Below are positions 34,190 through 43,281 of a stretch of 64,000 bases of DNA, in pieces. This stretch comes from Paenibacillus taichungensis. Lineage in GTDB: Bacteria; Bacillota; Bacilli; Paenibacillales; Paenibacillaceae. A program made the translations under genes and the position numbers. The stretch lies in the NCBI RefSeq assembly GCF_003287275.1, contig NZ_QEVW01000014.1:248001-312000 (forward strand), given 5' to 3'. Position 1 is the first letter of the stretch, and each line of letters begins with the position of its first letter. Below the pieces are notes generated by a model, which ran no database searches, was not told where the DNA came from, and worked only from the letters and a program-made list of their open reading frames with translations.

Positions 34190-34218
34190 ACGAAAATTAG
34201 ATTTTACAAACTGTAAAA

Positions 34219-34893
34219 TTAATCGAACTTATAGGTCCAAAACGCTTCTCTTCCAAACCGATTTCGGATTTGTTCATCATCCAATTCCCGCTTGCCGACA
34301 AGTTCAGGCGCTTGGAATTGTGAACGGTGAGCTCGAATCGAAGCCATTTTCTTGGCAAGGAATCCGCTCACGTCTTCAATTACATCCGCTTTCCCGATGC
34401 TCTCTTCGTGATTGTTCGAGAATGCGCAGCAGTACACAATAGGTCTCTCCCCTACTGGCAATCGGCCAATCGTTCGAGTAACTGCGGCTCCGGTCGCATC
34501 ATGATCGGGATGTACACTATACCCTGGATAGAAAGTAATGACCAGTGATGGGTTAAGCTCCTTGATCAGGGCCAAGATGTGGCCATCTAGCAATTCAGGG
34601 TCTTCAAATTCAATCATTTTATCATGAAAACCGAGCATTCTTAAGTCTTGAATACCAATCGCATTGGAGGACTCTATGAGTTCATCCTTACGGATTATTG
34701 GCAAGGTGACCCGGTTGGCAAATGGAGGGATGCCCATATTACGTCCCATCTCCCCTAGAGTCAGGCAAGCATAAGTGACTTGAGCACCGCCTTCTATGTA
34801 CTTCGCCAACGTTCCCGAAGCAGTGAATGCTTCATCATCGGGATGGGGAAACACAACTAAAATGCGCTGATGTTCAATCTGTTTGTTATTCAT
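34219..34893 (-). CDS. bshB2: Bacillithiol biosynthesis deacetylase, PIG-L family
   Basis: A 224-aa LmbE/PIG-L zinc deacetylase. Metal motifs are P-H-P-D-D-E near residue 20 and H-P-D-H-D-A-T-G near 130. It is close in pattern to BshB2 (YojG), which deacetylates GlcNAc-malate or bacillithiol conjugates. ATG 34893 follows GGAGG by 11 nt; an earlier ATG at 34917 overlaps the SD region. The neighbour yojF is the same partner as in B. subtilis, which strongly supports the call. Confidence 0.9.
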   Translation of the reverse strand: MNNKQIEHQRILVVFPHPDDEAFTASGTLAKYIEGGAQVTYACLTLGEMGRNMGIPPFANRVTLPIIRKDELIESSNAIGIQDLRMLGFHDKMIEFEDPELLDGHILALIKELNPSLVITFYPGYSVHPDHDATGAAVTRTIGRLPVGERPIVYCCAFSNNHEESIGKADVIEDVSGFLAKKMASIRAHRSQFQAPELVGKRELDDEQIRNRFGREAFWTYKFD

Positions 34894-34916
34894 GCTTATT
34901 TGATCCTCCGCTTTCA

Positions 34917-35261
34917 TCAGAACAATTCCCGACTAAGTTGTAAAGCTACAACCAGTTTTCCTTGACTATCGTGACCAGCCAGAATGAGTCTTTCTTGTTC
35001 CAGCTCGTCAATGTGTGTAAGTCCTTCAGCGTATATCCAGCCGTGAGTGGTCTTTAAGCCAACTCGGTATGGGCCTGTGCCCGAGATAGATCCTTGCGTA
35101 TATCGTATGACCGCATTGGAAATGAATGCCGACCCCGGGTGCCTGGTGCTATCGAAGTGACTGGCGTAAGCACCTGACGTGAGTTCGAGGTGTAGATATA
35201 GGTCCTGATCGAGAAGTTGATTGATCCGGTGTTGGATGTCTTGAGGCTCTATTGGCTGCAT
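34917..35261 (-). CDS. yojF: YojF family protein (DUF1806)
   Basis: A 114-aa protein with the YojF pattern: N-Q-L-L-D-Q-D-L-Y-L-H-L-E-L-T-S-G-A-Y, G-P-Y-R-V-G-L-K and G-W-I-Y-A-E-G-L-T. It is encoded directly before bshB2, the conserved yojF-yojG order of Bacillus. The role is not established; conserved linkage suggests a helper in bacillithiol metabolism. SD AAAGGAGG is 6 nt before the ATG. Confidence 0.9.
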   Translation of the reverse strand: MQPIEPQDIQHRINQLLDQDLYLHLELTSGAYASHFDSTRHPGSAFISNAVIRYTQGSISGTGPYRVGLKTTHGWIYAEGLTHIDELEQERLILAGHDSQGKLVVALQLSRELF

Positions 35262-35362
35262 GGCGGCCTCCTTTTTAGTAAAAAGTAACGTTCAACATCC
35301 ATTTTAACATATGTCCCGTGAGAATAAACATGGAATGAGTGAGCGAATGTTTGTAATACTCT

Positions 35363-36280
35363 CTATTTACTGTTTTCTAAAGAATCCTCTTCCTTCTGCA
35401 CGGGTTCGGTGCACTCTCTTCTTAACAGGGCAATTTCATGTCGATAAGGTGCACTTTTATATTTTATTTTGCCAATCGATGGCGTCTCAAGCAGTTTCGG
35501 AAGTGACACGAGTTGGGGATGATGTACGATATAATCCAAAGCCTGAAGTCCGATATGTCCGTGCCCAATGTTCTCATGGCGATCTTTCCTCGATCCCCGC
35601 ACATTTTTGGAATCATTGATGTGCAGGACTTTTAATCGATCAAGGCCAAGCACCTTGTCAAACTGCTCGAGTACCCCATCAAAATTATGAACAATATCGT
35701 ATCCGGCATCATGAATATGACAAGTATCCAGACATATGGAAATCCGTTCATTCCGCTGCACGCCATCGACAATCTGTGCCAGTTCTTCAAAGCTTGTTCC
35801 ACACTCTGTTCCTTTTCCCGCCATCGTCTCCAACGAAATCTGTACCTCTGGATGATTATCGTCTTGTAATACTTCGTTTAAGCCTCGGATTATTTGGCGA
35901 ATACCGATGTCCAATCCAGCGTGGACGTGGGCCCCGGGGTGAAGAACAAGCTGTTTTGATCCAAGCGATGCTGTTCGTTCGATCTCTTCCCGCAGGAATT
36001 GTATGCTAAAATCAAATACCTCTCGTTTACAACTATTCGCCAGATTAATCAGGAATGGAGCATGCACGACAATATTGGAAATGCCATGCTGCTTCATGTG
36101 CAAATGCCCTGCTTCTATATTATATTGCGAAATAGGTTTTCGTTTCGAATTCTGCGGTGCGCCGGTGTACATCAGAAAAGTAGATGCACCATAAGAAGCA
36201 GCTTCTTTACTAGCCTGAAGAAGCATCTCTTTTCCTCCAAAGGATACATGAGATCCAATTAGCAGTTCACTACTTTTCAT
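35363..36280 (-). CDS. nfo: Endonuclease IV (AP endonuclease family 2)
   Basis: A 305-aa Nfo-type enzyme. Zinc-site motifs: S-H-V-S-F-G, V-V-H-A-P-F, L-E-T-M-A-G-K-G, C-L-D-T-C-H-I-H-D-A-G-Y-D, L-H-I-N-D-S-K-N and H-E-N-I-G-H-G-H-I-G. It cuts at abasic sites during base-excision repair and corresponds to B. subtilis YqfS/Nfo. ATG 36280 is 10 nt from GGGGAGG; a TTG at 36286 is 4 nt away. It stands alone, transcribed in the same direction as the bacillithiol pair. Confidence 0.95.
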   Translation of the reverse strand: MKSSELLIGSHVSFGGKEMLLQASKEAASYGASTFLMYTGAPQNSKRKPISQYNIEAGHLHMKQHGISNIVVHAPFLINLANSCKREVFDFSIQFLREEIERTASLGSKQLVLHPGAHVHAGLDIGIRQIIRGLNEVLQDDNHPEVQISLETMAGKGTECGTSFEELAQIVDGVQRNERISICLDTCHIHDAGYDIVHNFDGVLEQFDKVLGLDRLKVLHINDSKNVRGSRKDRHENIGHGHIGLQALDYIVHHPQLVSLPKLLETPSIGKIKYKSAPYRHEIALLRRECTEPVQKEEDSLENSK

Positions 36281-36421
36281 TACCAACCACCCTCCCCTGT
36301 CGAATCCATCATTTAATTATCAATGATATGGGTTGGATTGGCTAATGGGAAATGACGGTGGTGAAGGAGATCAGAGGAAGGCACCATTGGGTTGCCATAG
36401 CTTGTTATCGTTTAAAGTAAA

Positions 36422-36441
36422 AAGCCGCCAATTGGCGGCTT
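36422..36441 (-). terminator. Terminator of the secreted GH43 gene
   Basis: A 20-nt perfect palindrome AAGCCGCCAATTGGCGGCTT; on the minus strand it is followed by TTTTT. It ends the gene stopping at 36498. Confidence 0.85.
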
Positions 36442-36497
36442 AATATGAAATCACTTCTCATTACAACCATTTGCATTCTCAACGCCTAGCTTCCGGT

Positions 36498-38969
36498 TCA
36501 AGGAGAAACGGATACGTTATCGAAATGCGTATGCTTGTTTGCCGTTCTGACACCGATTTTGCCATGCGTAAACGGATTCAGGCTGTTGTCCGTATAATCG
36601 ATCTTCGGATTGACCATATCATCCACATACACTTTGATGTTTGTGCCATTAACGGCAACTTTCATATGATACCAGGTATTAGTGGAATATGATTGCGCGT
36701 TGCTCTTGAGGAGCGCCCAATTATAATTCATCTTGCCCAAACTGACTCCGCTTGTGGTGAGATAGGCGTAATATCCTTGTAAAGCATCATAATTGTTCTG
36801 GCCTCGCTCTGTACCGTGGGATGGATTGGACACTCTGACAAGTAAACCTCCGTCTCCCCCCGAGTCAATCATCTTGATATCAGCCTCGACTGTATAATCC
36901 GCCCATCGCGAATCCCCAAATGTAGATTTGGCCGGTCCCGTGCTTCCTGCACTGTATTCACCATTCTCTACAGCCCAGGTTCCTTCAAACCGTGTCCATC
37001 CATTATCGTCGCCATCGTTAAAATTATCACTTACACTTGTCACATCAACATTCTTCTGAAACGTCATTCTTGAGAAATCGGCCTCGCCTGTTACGAATTC
37101 AACCTTTAATTCCCGTTGTCCAGCGTTTAAATAGACCTTTTTCTTGGAGATGTTTTTCCAATTATCCCATCCGCCCGTATTAGGTACATTGACGATACCC
37201 GTTAAGTCGGTCGAACCATCCCACACTCGGATCTGAGCTCCATCCAACGAGGTGGCCATGCGAAAATCAATATCGTAATATCCGCTTGACTCCACGTTTA
37301 CTTTGTATTTATACCATTCTCCAGTCTGATTCCAGCCTAAGTTGAACAGTCCTTCGTTATTCAGGCGAATATCCCCAGCATCGTTCCGATATGCCCCGCC
37401 CAGGTTCCCAGCCGTCGTATCGTGATAAGCGACACCTTCGCCTCCTTTCATATAATGAACAGCCTCGATTGTGCCTGGAATCGGCTTGGAGGCATTCCAT
37501 GCACTGCTTCCGTTCACATCATTGTTAAAAGCAGTATAGCCGAAGTCTGCATGCGTATCCTCTGTCAGAACACCAATCTTACCTGCTCCTACATTGGCGG
37601 TACGCGTTGCTTTGAACATACCATCTACGTAATATTTAAACGTTGATCCCGATTTTTCTATCCGTATGTTATGCCATTTCGAATAATTGAAGTCGGCAGG
37701 CAGATCGAATGTTTGCCAAGCCTGATCGACCCCGTTAATCCGGAAAAATGTCTCAAGTCTTTTGTTTTTCGAACTGATCAGCGCAACACCGTAATTGTTC
37801 TCATTCGTATAGGAGAAAGTAGCGCCGTATCTCGGATTGGTGGACGTTCCCCGATTCATTTCCTTCATGTTAAATTCAGCCGTATAATCCGATGCGCTGC
37901 TCGAAGCCGTCACTTGTTTATACCAAGTTGAGCTGCCCATTGAATTTTGCCACATGAGTTCCTGATTGTAGATGCCCCAATTACCACCGTTCACGTTGGA
38001 CCAATTACTTCCGATTGCAGAACGATCGAAGTAGTCATAGAACACAGGCATTTCCGGATTGGGTTGATCCGTTGAAGTCGGACCTTGCACAATCATCTTG
38101 TCGTTATTCCATACAATTCGATCCATGTTCAGATGCCGCAGCGGTCCAATTATTCCGTTACCTTCCAAGTTGTGATACATCATATAATGTGCGTCCAGAT
38201 TAGGTCCTGTTACTACGGTATTGTGTCCCAATCCCACGGTTGGGCCCTCTGTACGAATTAATACCGGGTTGGTGCTATCCGTAACATATCCGGACCTCGG
38301 ACCTGTGGTGCTAACAGCCACATCGACCCGATATCCTTTGCTAAATACGTGGTTACCTGTATAGGTCATATAGTATTTTCCATTTCGTTTGAAGACGGTT
38401 GAACCCTCAGTCCAGCCTCCCATCCCCACTCCTGTAGACGCACTCACTCCGATCTCAGTCGGACTGCTCATCGGTGCTGCATCTATGCGGCCCTGTGCGG
38501 CATGATAGAAGCTGAACGAGCCGTCGTCGTCAATAAACACATTACCGTCAATCGACTTTCCAAGGTTGCCCGTTACTACGTTGAAGGGTCCGGTAGGACC
38601 TGTGCTGCTCAGCACGTAATGACCTTTACCGGCAGGTGATGTATACATGTAGAACATGCCATTCCAGTAAACGACTTCAGGAGCATAAGCTCCGTGCGTA
38701 ATGGGATCTGTTGCAGCTAACCCACGATACGACCAATTCACGAGGTCTTTGGAGCTCCAGACTTTGACACCGTCGTCCGTATCTCTTGTACTTACATACA
38801 GGTAATAGTATCCATTAAATTTCAATACATAGGGGTCCCCGAGTCCATATTGTCCCCATTCATCCGGTAACGTTTGCGGATTTTGATAGGCTGTGGCAGG
38901 GAGTGGCACCGACGAAACCATTAATAAAATGACCAACAGCGTGAACATGAATCGACGACTCTTCCTCAC
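36498..38969 (-). CDS. Secreted multidomain GH43 glycosidase with CBM6
   Basis: An 823-aa exported enzyme with signal peptide 1-27. The GH43 five-blade domain covers about 35-310, with catalytic D45 (G-D-P-Y), D141 (I-D-G-N-V-F) and E188 (T-E-G-S). Two LamG/DUF1080-like beta-sandwiches (about 315-480 and 650-823) flank a CBM6 (about 495-625, W-N-Q-T-G-E-W-Y-K-Y). Families of this type hydrolyse arabinan, arabinoxylan or other pentose/galactose side chains. GTG start, GGAGG 7 nt upstream. It has its own terminator and upstream region with a near-perfect cre site, so it is probably separate from the GH43/transport operon and under glucose repression. Confidence 0.92.
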   Translation of the reverse strand: MRKSRRFMFTLLVILLMVSSVPLPATAYQNPQTLPDEWGQYGLGDPYVLKFNGYYYLYVSTRDTDDGVKVWSSKDLVNWSYRGLAATDPITHGAYAPEVVYWNGMFYMYTSPAGKGHYVLSSTGPTGPFNVVTGNLGKSIDGNVFIDDDGSFSFYHAAQGRIDAAPMSSPTEIGVSASTGVGMGGWTEGSTVFKRNGKYYMTYTGNHVFSKGYRVDVAVSTTGPRSGYVTDSTNPVLIRTEGPTVGLGHNTVVTGPNLDAHYMMYHNLEGNGIIGPLRHLNMDRIVWNNDKMIVQGPTSTDQPNPEMPVFYDYFDRSAIGSNWSNVNGGNWGIYNQELMWQNSMGSSTWYKQVTASSSASDYTAEFNMKEMNRGTSTNPRYGATFSYTNENNYGVALISSKNKRLETFFRINGVDQAWQTFDLPADFNYSKWHNIRIEKSGSTFKYYVDGMFKATRTANVGAGKIGVLTEDTHADFGYTAFNNDVNGSSAWNASKPIPGTIEAVHYMKGGEGVAYHDTTAGNLGGAYRNDAGDIRLNNEGLFNLGWNQTGEWYKYKVNVESSGYYDIDFRMATSLDGAQIRVWDGSTDLTGIVNVPNTGGWDNWKNISKKKVYLNAGQRELKVEFVTGEADFSRMTFQKNVDVTSVSDNFNDGDDNGWTRFEGTWAVENGEYSAGSTGPAKSTFGDSRWADYTVEADIKMIDSGGDGGLLVRVSNPSHGTERGQNNYDALQGYYAYLTTSGVSLGKMNYNWALLKSNAQSYSTNTWYHMKVAVNGTNIKVYVDDMVNPKIDYTDNSLNPFTHGKIGVRTANKHTHFDNVSVSP

Positions 38970-39248
38970 ATGATTTCCTCCTAGTCTGTTTTTTGTTACC
39001 GCTTACAAATACATCAAGGTTCTTTACGTACGCTTCTGTCTAACATCTGAAGAACTTGTTTCTGCACAACGGTTATCCCTCACAAGCGTATGTACAGACA
39101 TAATCCAGTCTCTTCATCGGGTGTTGAAATCTAGCATAAAGTAAGCCGTTACAAATAGAAATAACATTTCGTTGTCATTTATTTGGCATTTTGTTGGAAA
39201 AAAGTGCTTATCTTTTATTAGAACTCACTCGTTCATATTTACAAGAAA
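38970..39248 (-). promoter_or_regulatory. Upstream region of the secreted GH43 gene with a cre site
   Basis: TGTAAGCGGTAACA (minus strand, 39007-38994) fits every position of the CcpA cre consensus. It lies 25 bp before the start codon. A second, poorer half-palindrome with TAAGCCGTTACA is at about 39142-39153. No convincing -35/-10 pair was identified. Confidence 0.6.
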
Positions 39249-39275
39249 AAACCTCAGGAAACTCTCCTGAGGTTT
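39249..39275 (-). terminator. Terminator of the cytoplasmic GH43 gene
   Basis: AAACCTCAGGA / TCCTGAGGTTT stem with a 5-nt loop; minus-strand T run follows. It marks the end of the long glycan operon. Confidence 0.9.
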
Positions 39276-39300
39276 AAACGTCTATCCCGTTTCTTACGTA

Positions 39301-40629
39301 TTAATCCAACAACGGGGTAACGGTGAGGCTTAAAAGATTGATCTCACCATGTCCACCTGAAATTTGGATTGTGTTAACATTACCCGGCTCCAAAGGAACG
39401 GTGATATTGGTGATTCCGCCGAATTCCTGCAAACCACCAGTAGATAGCGCATTCAGTAAGGAGTAGTCCTGGTCATTGACGGTCAGATGCAATTTGGCCA
39501 GTCGTTCACCTGTCGCATAATAAAGCTCAATCGATGCTCTTCCGCCTTCGCCTCCATCTATATTTTTAAACAAGGCGTATGCTTCTGAGGATTGAAGATT
39601 CCCGACCACGCTTTGACCGGATTGCAATGCCCTGATTTCAGCTCCTCCAAAAACCTCACTAGCTGCACCTGCATAAATCTTCCGTTGCTGGACAGGAACC
39701 GGGGCTGGACCGACGGAGGATACACCTTCCCTTGTCTGAACCACAGGTCTGATGGAACCATCTTCATCGAACTCCAGATAGTCAATACATACACTGCGCA
39801 GCGTGCCTTCCCTAGAGATCGCTTGATTGTGATAAAAAAGATACCATTGTCCTTTGAATTCCACTACCGACCCGTGGGTCGTGGAACAGCCGGTCGGCTC
39901 CAGAAAAATGCCTCGGTATGTCCAAGGGCCAAGCGGATTCTCGCTTGTTGCGTATCTCATACGGTTGTTGTTTTCCAGATTATCCGCATAGGTAAGGTAA
40001 TAAAGATGATTTCTTTTGAACACCCAGGCCGCTTCATGAAAATCCTCGAGACCTTGCATTTCTGTCATGCCGTTCTCCAGGGACATCATATCTTCATTGA
40101 GCTTGCCTCCCAGACAGACACTTCCCCCGCCATAGTAGATATAGGCGCTATTGTCATCGTCTACGAGTACACACGGATCAATCAATGCAAACCCGCCAAG
40201 TCCCTCGATATACCCTTGATCCGTAAAGCCATGTGCAGGGTAACTGCTGGTGGCAACCCCGATCTTCCAGGAATCATTCCAGTTCGAATCACTTGGATGC
40301 GGATAATAGAAGTAATAGGTCCCATTCTTGTAAGCACAGTCAGGCGCCCACATGAAGCCGCCTTCCGGTCTGCCCCAGGAAACGTCGTCTGAACGGAGTA
40401 TTTCCCCTTCGTCCAACCAGTGAACCATATCCTCCGAGGAGAAAACATGATACCTGTCCATGAGATCGCATCCTCTGGCTGGGTCCATGTCATGAGATGC
40501 GTAAATATAAATTTTACCGTCATTCCATACATGGGCCGAAGGATCTGCTGTATATATAGATGTAATTGCTGGATTCATGGATGTAGTCTTTTGACGTATG
40601 GTTTCAAAGTCAATATCATTAATGGTCAT
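39301..40629 (-). CDS. Intracellular GH43 glycosidase with C-terminal beta-sandwich
   Basis: A 442-aa GH43 enzyme without signal peptide, so cytoplasmic. Catalytic residues: D29 (A-D-P-S), D151 (I-D-P-C-V) and E199 (F-H-E-A-A-W). The last 120 residues form a CBM6-like sandwich (V-F-G-G-A-E-I-R, V-N-T-I-Q-I-S-G-G-H-G). It should trim imported oligosaccharides; alpha-arabinofuranosidase, beta-xylosidase or galactosidase activity are all within the family. SD AGGAGG 7 nt upstream. Last gene of the minus-strand operon before a clear terminator. Confidence 0.9.
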   Translation of the reverse strand: MTINDIDFETIRQKTTSMNPAITSIYTADPSAHVWNDGKIYIYASHDMDPARGCDLMDRYHVFSSEDMVHWLDEGEILRSDDVSWGRPEGGFMWAPDCAYKNGTYYFYYPHPSDSNWNDSWKIGVATSSYPAHGFTDQGYIEGLGGFALIDPCVLVDDDNSAYIYYGGGSVCLGGKLNEDMMSLENGMTEMQGLEDFHEAAWVFKRNHLYYLTYADNLENNNRMRYATSENPLGPWTYRGIFLEPTGCSTTHGSVVEFKGQWYLFYHNQAISREGTLRSVCIDYLEFDEDGSIRPVVQTREGVSSVGPAPVPVQQRKIYAGAASEVFGGAEIRALQSGQSVVGNLQSSEAYALFKNIDGGEGGRASIELYYATGERLAKLHLTVNDQDYSLLNALSTGGLQEFGGITNITVPLEPGNVNTIQISGGHGEINLLSLTVTPLLD

Positions 40630-40679
40630 TTTAATCCTCCTGAACGTAAACTTGCTTGTTAAAATCGTGCACTTGGGCT

Positions 40680-42371
40680 CTATTGATGACTCGTTGGATG
40701 GTTTGCCGTCACTGGAATCTGGTTTTTGAACATGCGGTTGATATCCCCTGCGAGTCGGAGATAAAAGTCTGAAGATAGGGCAACACCGTCAGCATCCAGT
40801 GTCAGAAAATATTGATTGGTTGGAATCATGGAGCTATTCTCTGCCATCTTGGCAATGGCTGTACCTTCATCGTATTCGTCAAACATTGCGATATATCCGG
40901 TATTGATACCAATGCTCTTCAGATTGAAGGCCTGCCTCCACATGAAGTCACCATGCAGACGCGGATTCTCGTTTCTTGGGCCTCCAGTCATGTTTGACCA
41001 AGCCGAACCCGGCCAGATAACTGGCTGATAGTCAATTCCATTCTGCTGGGTGAAGGCCAGATCGGGCTGAAGCTGATTGGTTTTGAAGCTGTCCGCTTGC
41101 TGAATATTGCCGAAGCGAGCAACGGACCATGGCGAGATCATATCCAACGACTTGTAGACATTCATAAAATCAGATCGGGAGTCGTTATTACCCGTTCTCC
41201 AATACGTAGGCACACCACCGATGACATAGATCCCCTGGTTTTTGAACCAACCGATCAGATCGGCAGCCTCTGCTGCTGTACCCGGCCGATCCGTGAAGCC
41301 AATACCCCAGATGCAGACAACCATCTTACCGTTCTGCTTCGCATAGGCCGAAGATGATGGCAGGTGCATGTTGTTCACGACATTGGTCGTCCAGTCATGC
41401 TTGACTGCCTGTACCCAATTGCTCGCATTCATTCCCGTAATGTCATACATGACATAGAACTTGCGATTATAGGATTCCGCGGCATTCTTAACCTTGACGG
41501 CTACGCTGTCCCGGTTGTTTTTCCAGTTGTTAGGTGTATCACTCTCATCTGCGCCGAACCGTTGCAACGCTGCACCGTCGATATTGTAGGTTTGCATCCA
41601 CTCAAAATGTTTGTTGACCGTCTCTTGATCATATGAAGAGAACAATTTGGCAGGAGAACCATTTCCGAGGTTCGCCAAACTTGTCTGATACAGCTTGGAA
41701 TATTCGCGAAGGTCTGGATACAACTCGAAATTCACGTTGCCATTTGCTGATGGCGCACTGCTATTTTTGGACCAGTGCACCCAGCCCCCGTTCGGTGAAC
41801 CGTCTCCGGCTGCGTTGAACCAGCCTTGATATCCGGCATACAGTTTGCCTACAACATCGCCTCCGCTGCCTGCGGCGGAAGCACTGAACTTGAACCAGAG
41901 CAAATTGAACAAATTTCCGGTTCCGCCCGTGAATTTAAGATAGACCGTGTGTACACCAGTGGCACCATTGATTGAACCGGACTTTGTTTGCCAGGATTGC
42001 CAGCCGCCCGTACCTGGAACGGCAACCGTTCCCGCGAGTGTCCCGTTTAGGCTATCCAGACGGACCTCAATGGTACCGCCACTATTATTGCTGGCTACTC
42101 TCACGTCGATTGAATTGGCACCGCTGCCAAAATCAACATTGTTGAATACAATATAATCACCGTTGTCAATAAATGCGACATTTTGCCCGCCCTCGCTGGA
42201 ACTTTCCAGCTGGACTCCGGATTGACTGTTATAACTGGAAGCCTGCGTTTGATTAAACGCGGAAGCTGCCGATACGCTGGAAGGAGAAATAGACAAACAC
42301 AACGTAAGAATCAATAATGCCGCACTTGCAAAAGCCAAAACCTTCTTGTTTTTTTGCATGAAATTTAGCAT
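40680..42371 (-). CDS. Secreted CBM6 plus GH71/GH99-like protein
   Basis: A 563-aa exported protein. Signal peptide 1-35 (cleavage near S-V-S-A-A). CBM6 at about 38-165 (N-G-D-Y-I-V-F-N-N-V-D-F, G-G-W-Q-S-W). The rest is a GH71/GH99-like TIM barrel: Y-A-G-Y-Q-G-W-F-N, V-H-W, G-A-A-L-Q-R-F-G, Y-V-M-Y-D-I-T-G, V-C-I-W-G-I-G-F and F-D-E-Y-D-E-G-T. GH99 enzymes are endo-alpha-mannosidases/mannanases and GH71 are alpha-1,3-glucanases. With a GH38 alpha-mannosidase in the same operon, an endo-alpha-mannan role is attractive but unproven. Confidence 0.8.
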   Translation of the reverse strand: MLNFMQKNKKVLAFASAALLILTLCLSISPSSVSAASAFNQTQASSYNSQSGVQLESSSEGGQNVAFIDNGDYIVFNNVDFGSGANSIDVRVASNNSGGTIEVRLDSLNGTLAGTVAVPGTGGWQSWQTKSGSINGATGVHTVYLKFTGGTGNLFNLLWFKFSASAAGSGGDVVGKLYAGYQGWFNAAGDGSPNGGWVHWSKNSSAPSANGNVNFELYPDLREYSKLYQTSLANLGNGSPAKLFSSYDQETVNKHFEWMQTYNIDGAALQRFGADESDTPNNWKNNRDSVAVKVKNAAESYNRKFYVMYDITGMNASNWVQAVKHDWTTNVVNNMHLPSSSAYAKQNGKMVVCIWGIGFTDRPGTAAEAADLIGWFKNQGIYVIGGVPTYWRTGNNDSRSDFMNVYKSLDMISPWSVARFGNIQQADSFKTNQLQPDLAFTQQNGIDYQPVIWPGSAWSNMTGGPRNENPRLHGDFMWRQAFNLKSIGINTGYIAMFDEYDEGTAIAKMAENSSMIPTNQYFLTLDADGVALSSDFYLRLAGDINRMFKNQIPVTANHPTSHQ

Positions 42372-42404
42372 AGTATCCCCCTATTCATTATAGTTGCGTG
42401 TGAG

Positions 42405-43247
42405 CTACTCCTGTTCTCCATCCGTCCACGAATGCTTCGGACCCCAGGTTAGAACCTCTTTCACCCTTCCATTACTGACAATGGCTTCTCGATTAGAGAA
42501 AGGTGTCCGTAGATCTTTTACATTAGGATAAAAGGTGGCGAGCAATTCTGTCGTTTGGCGATCGCTTAACGTATCATTAGCGGTAACATTAACGTGAACA
42601 GCCCCATCATAATCGGCGTGCAGAGCAGCCAAACAAGCATCAACCGCATCCCTGATATCAATGTAACTCCACAATATGTGCTTGAACGTTTCCGCCTTCG
42701 CAATAGCCAGATGTCTGTACTCTCCCGGTCCCACAATCATTGAAAAACGGAGGGAAATTACTTGCATCCCGCTTCTCCGATGAAACATCTCTGCAGTGAC
42801 CTCATTAACGATCTTGGACAGGCCGTAACATTCCTGCGGCTGTTGAGGATGCTGTTCATCCACCGGGAAATAATCCGGAGAGAAGGGTTTGTTGGCCCAG
42901 GCAAATCCGTAGGATGATTCACTGGAGCCCATGACCACCTTTTTTATACCGAGCAAAGTGGCTGCTTCCAGCACATGGTATCCGGAAATTGTATTATTAG
43001 CGAAAATGTAAGTGTGTGGGTAGTGAAGCGGCGCAGGAATCGCAGCCAGATGGATGATCGCATCCACTCCGGCGAGCGCTCCCACGACTTGACCATAATC
43101 GTTCAGGTCGACAATGATCTGTTTGCAACGCACCCGATCAGACAGGTGTTTATCCAGCGATACCACATCATGACCCTGTAATTGCAGCTTCTCAATGACC
43201 TGTGAACCCAGCTTTCCGCCTCCGCCTGTAACTGCAATCGTCTTCAT
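42405..43247 (-). CDS. Extended SDR NAD(P)-dependent epimerase/dehydrogenase
   Basis: A 280-aa Rossmann enzyme. Cofactor motif T-G-G-G-G-K-L-G at the N-terminus; catalytic S-S-E-S-S-Y-G and Y-G-L-S-K (Tyr-xxx-Lys). The length and G-x-x-G-K-L-G motif resemble uronate dehydrogenase-like and short UDP-sugar-epimerase-like SDRs. ATG 43247 is chosen (AGGAG 10 nt upstream, N-terminus starts at the Rossmann strand). It is 34 bp after the ManD-type gene, so the pair may oxidise a uronate or aldose and dehydrate the acid. The exact reaction is not provable here. Confidence 0.85.
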   Translation of the reverse strand: MKTIAVTGGGGKLGSQVIEKLQLQGHDVVSLDKHLSDRVRCKQIIVDLNDYGQVVGALAGVDAIIHLAAIPAPLHYPHTYIFANNTISGYHVLEAATLLGIKKVVMGSSESSYGFAWANKPFSPDYFPVDEQHPQQPQECYGLSKIVNEVTAEMFHRRSGMQVISLRFSMIVGPGEYRHLAIAKAETFKHILWSYIDIRDAVDACLAALHADYDGAVHVNVTANDTLSDRQTTELLATFYPNVKDLRTPFSNREAIVSNGRVKEVLTWGPKHSWTDGEQE

Positions 43248-43281
43248 TCCTATATCTCTCCTGTCTGTTCTTGTCACTTCG

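Noticed and set aside
39592..40392. 266-aa open frame on the plus strand
   Set aside because: Antisense to a GH43 gene with intact catalytic residues; no motif and no SD.
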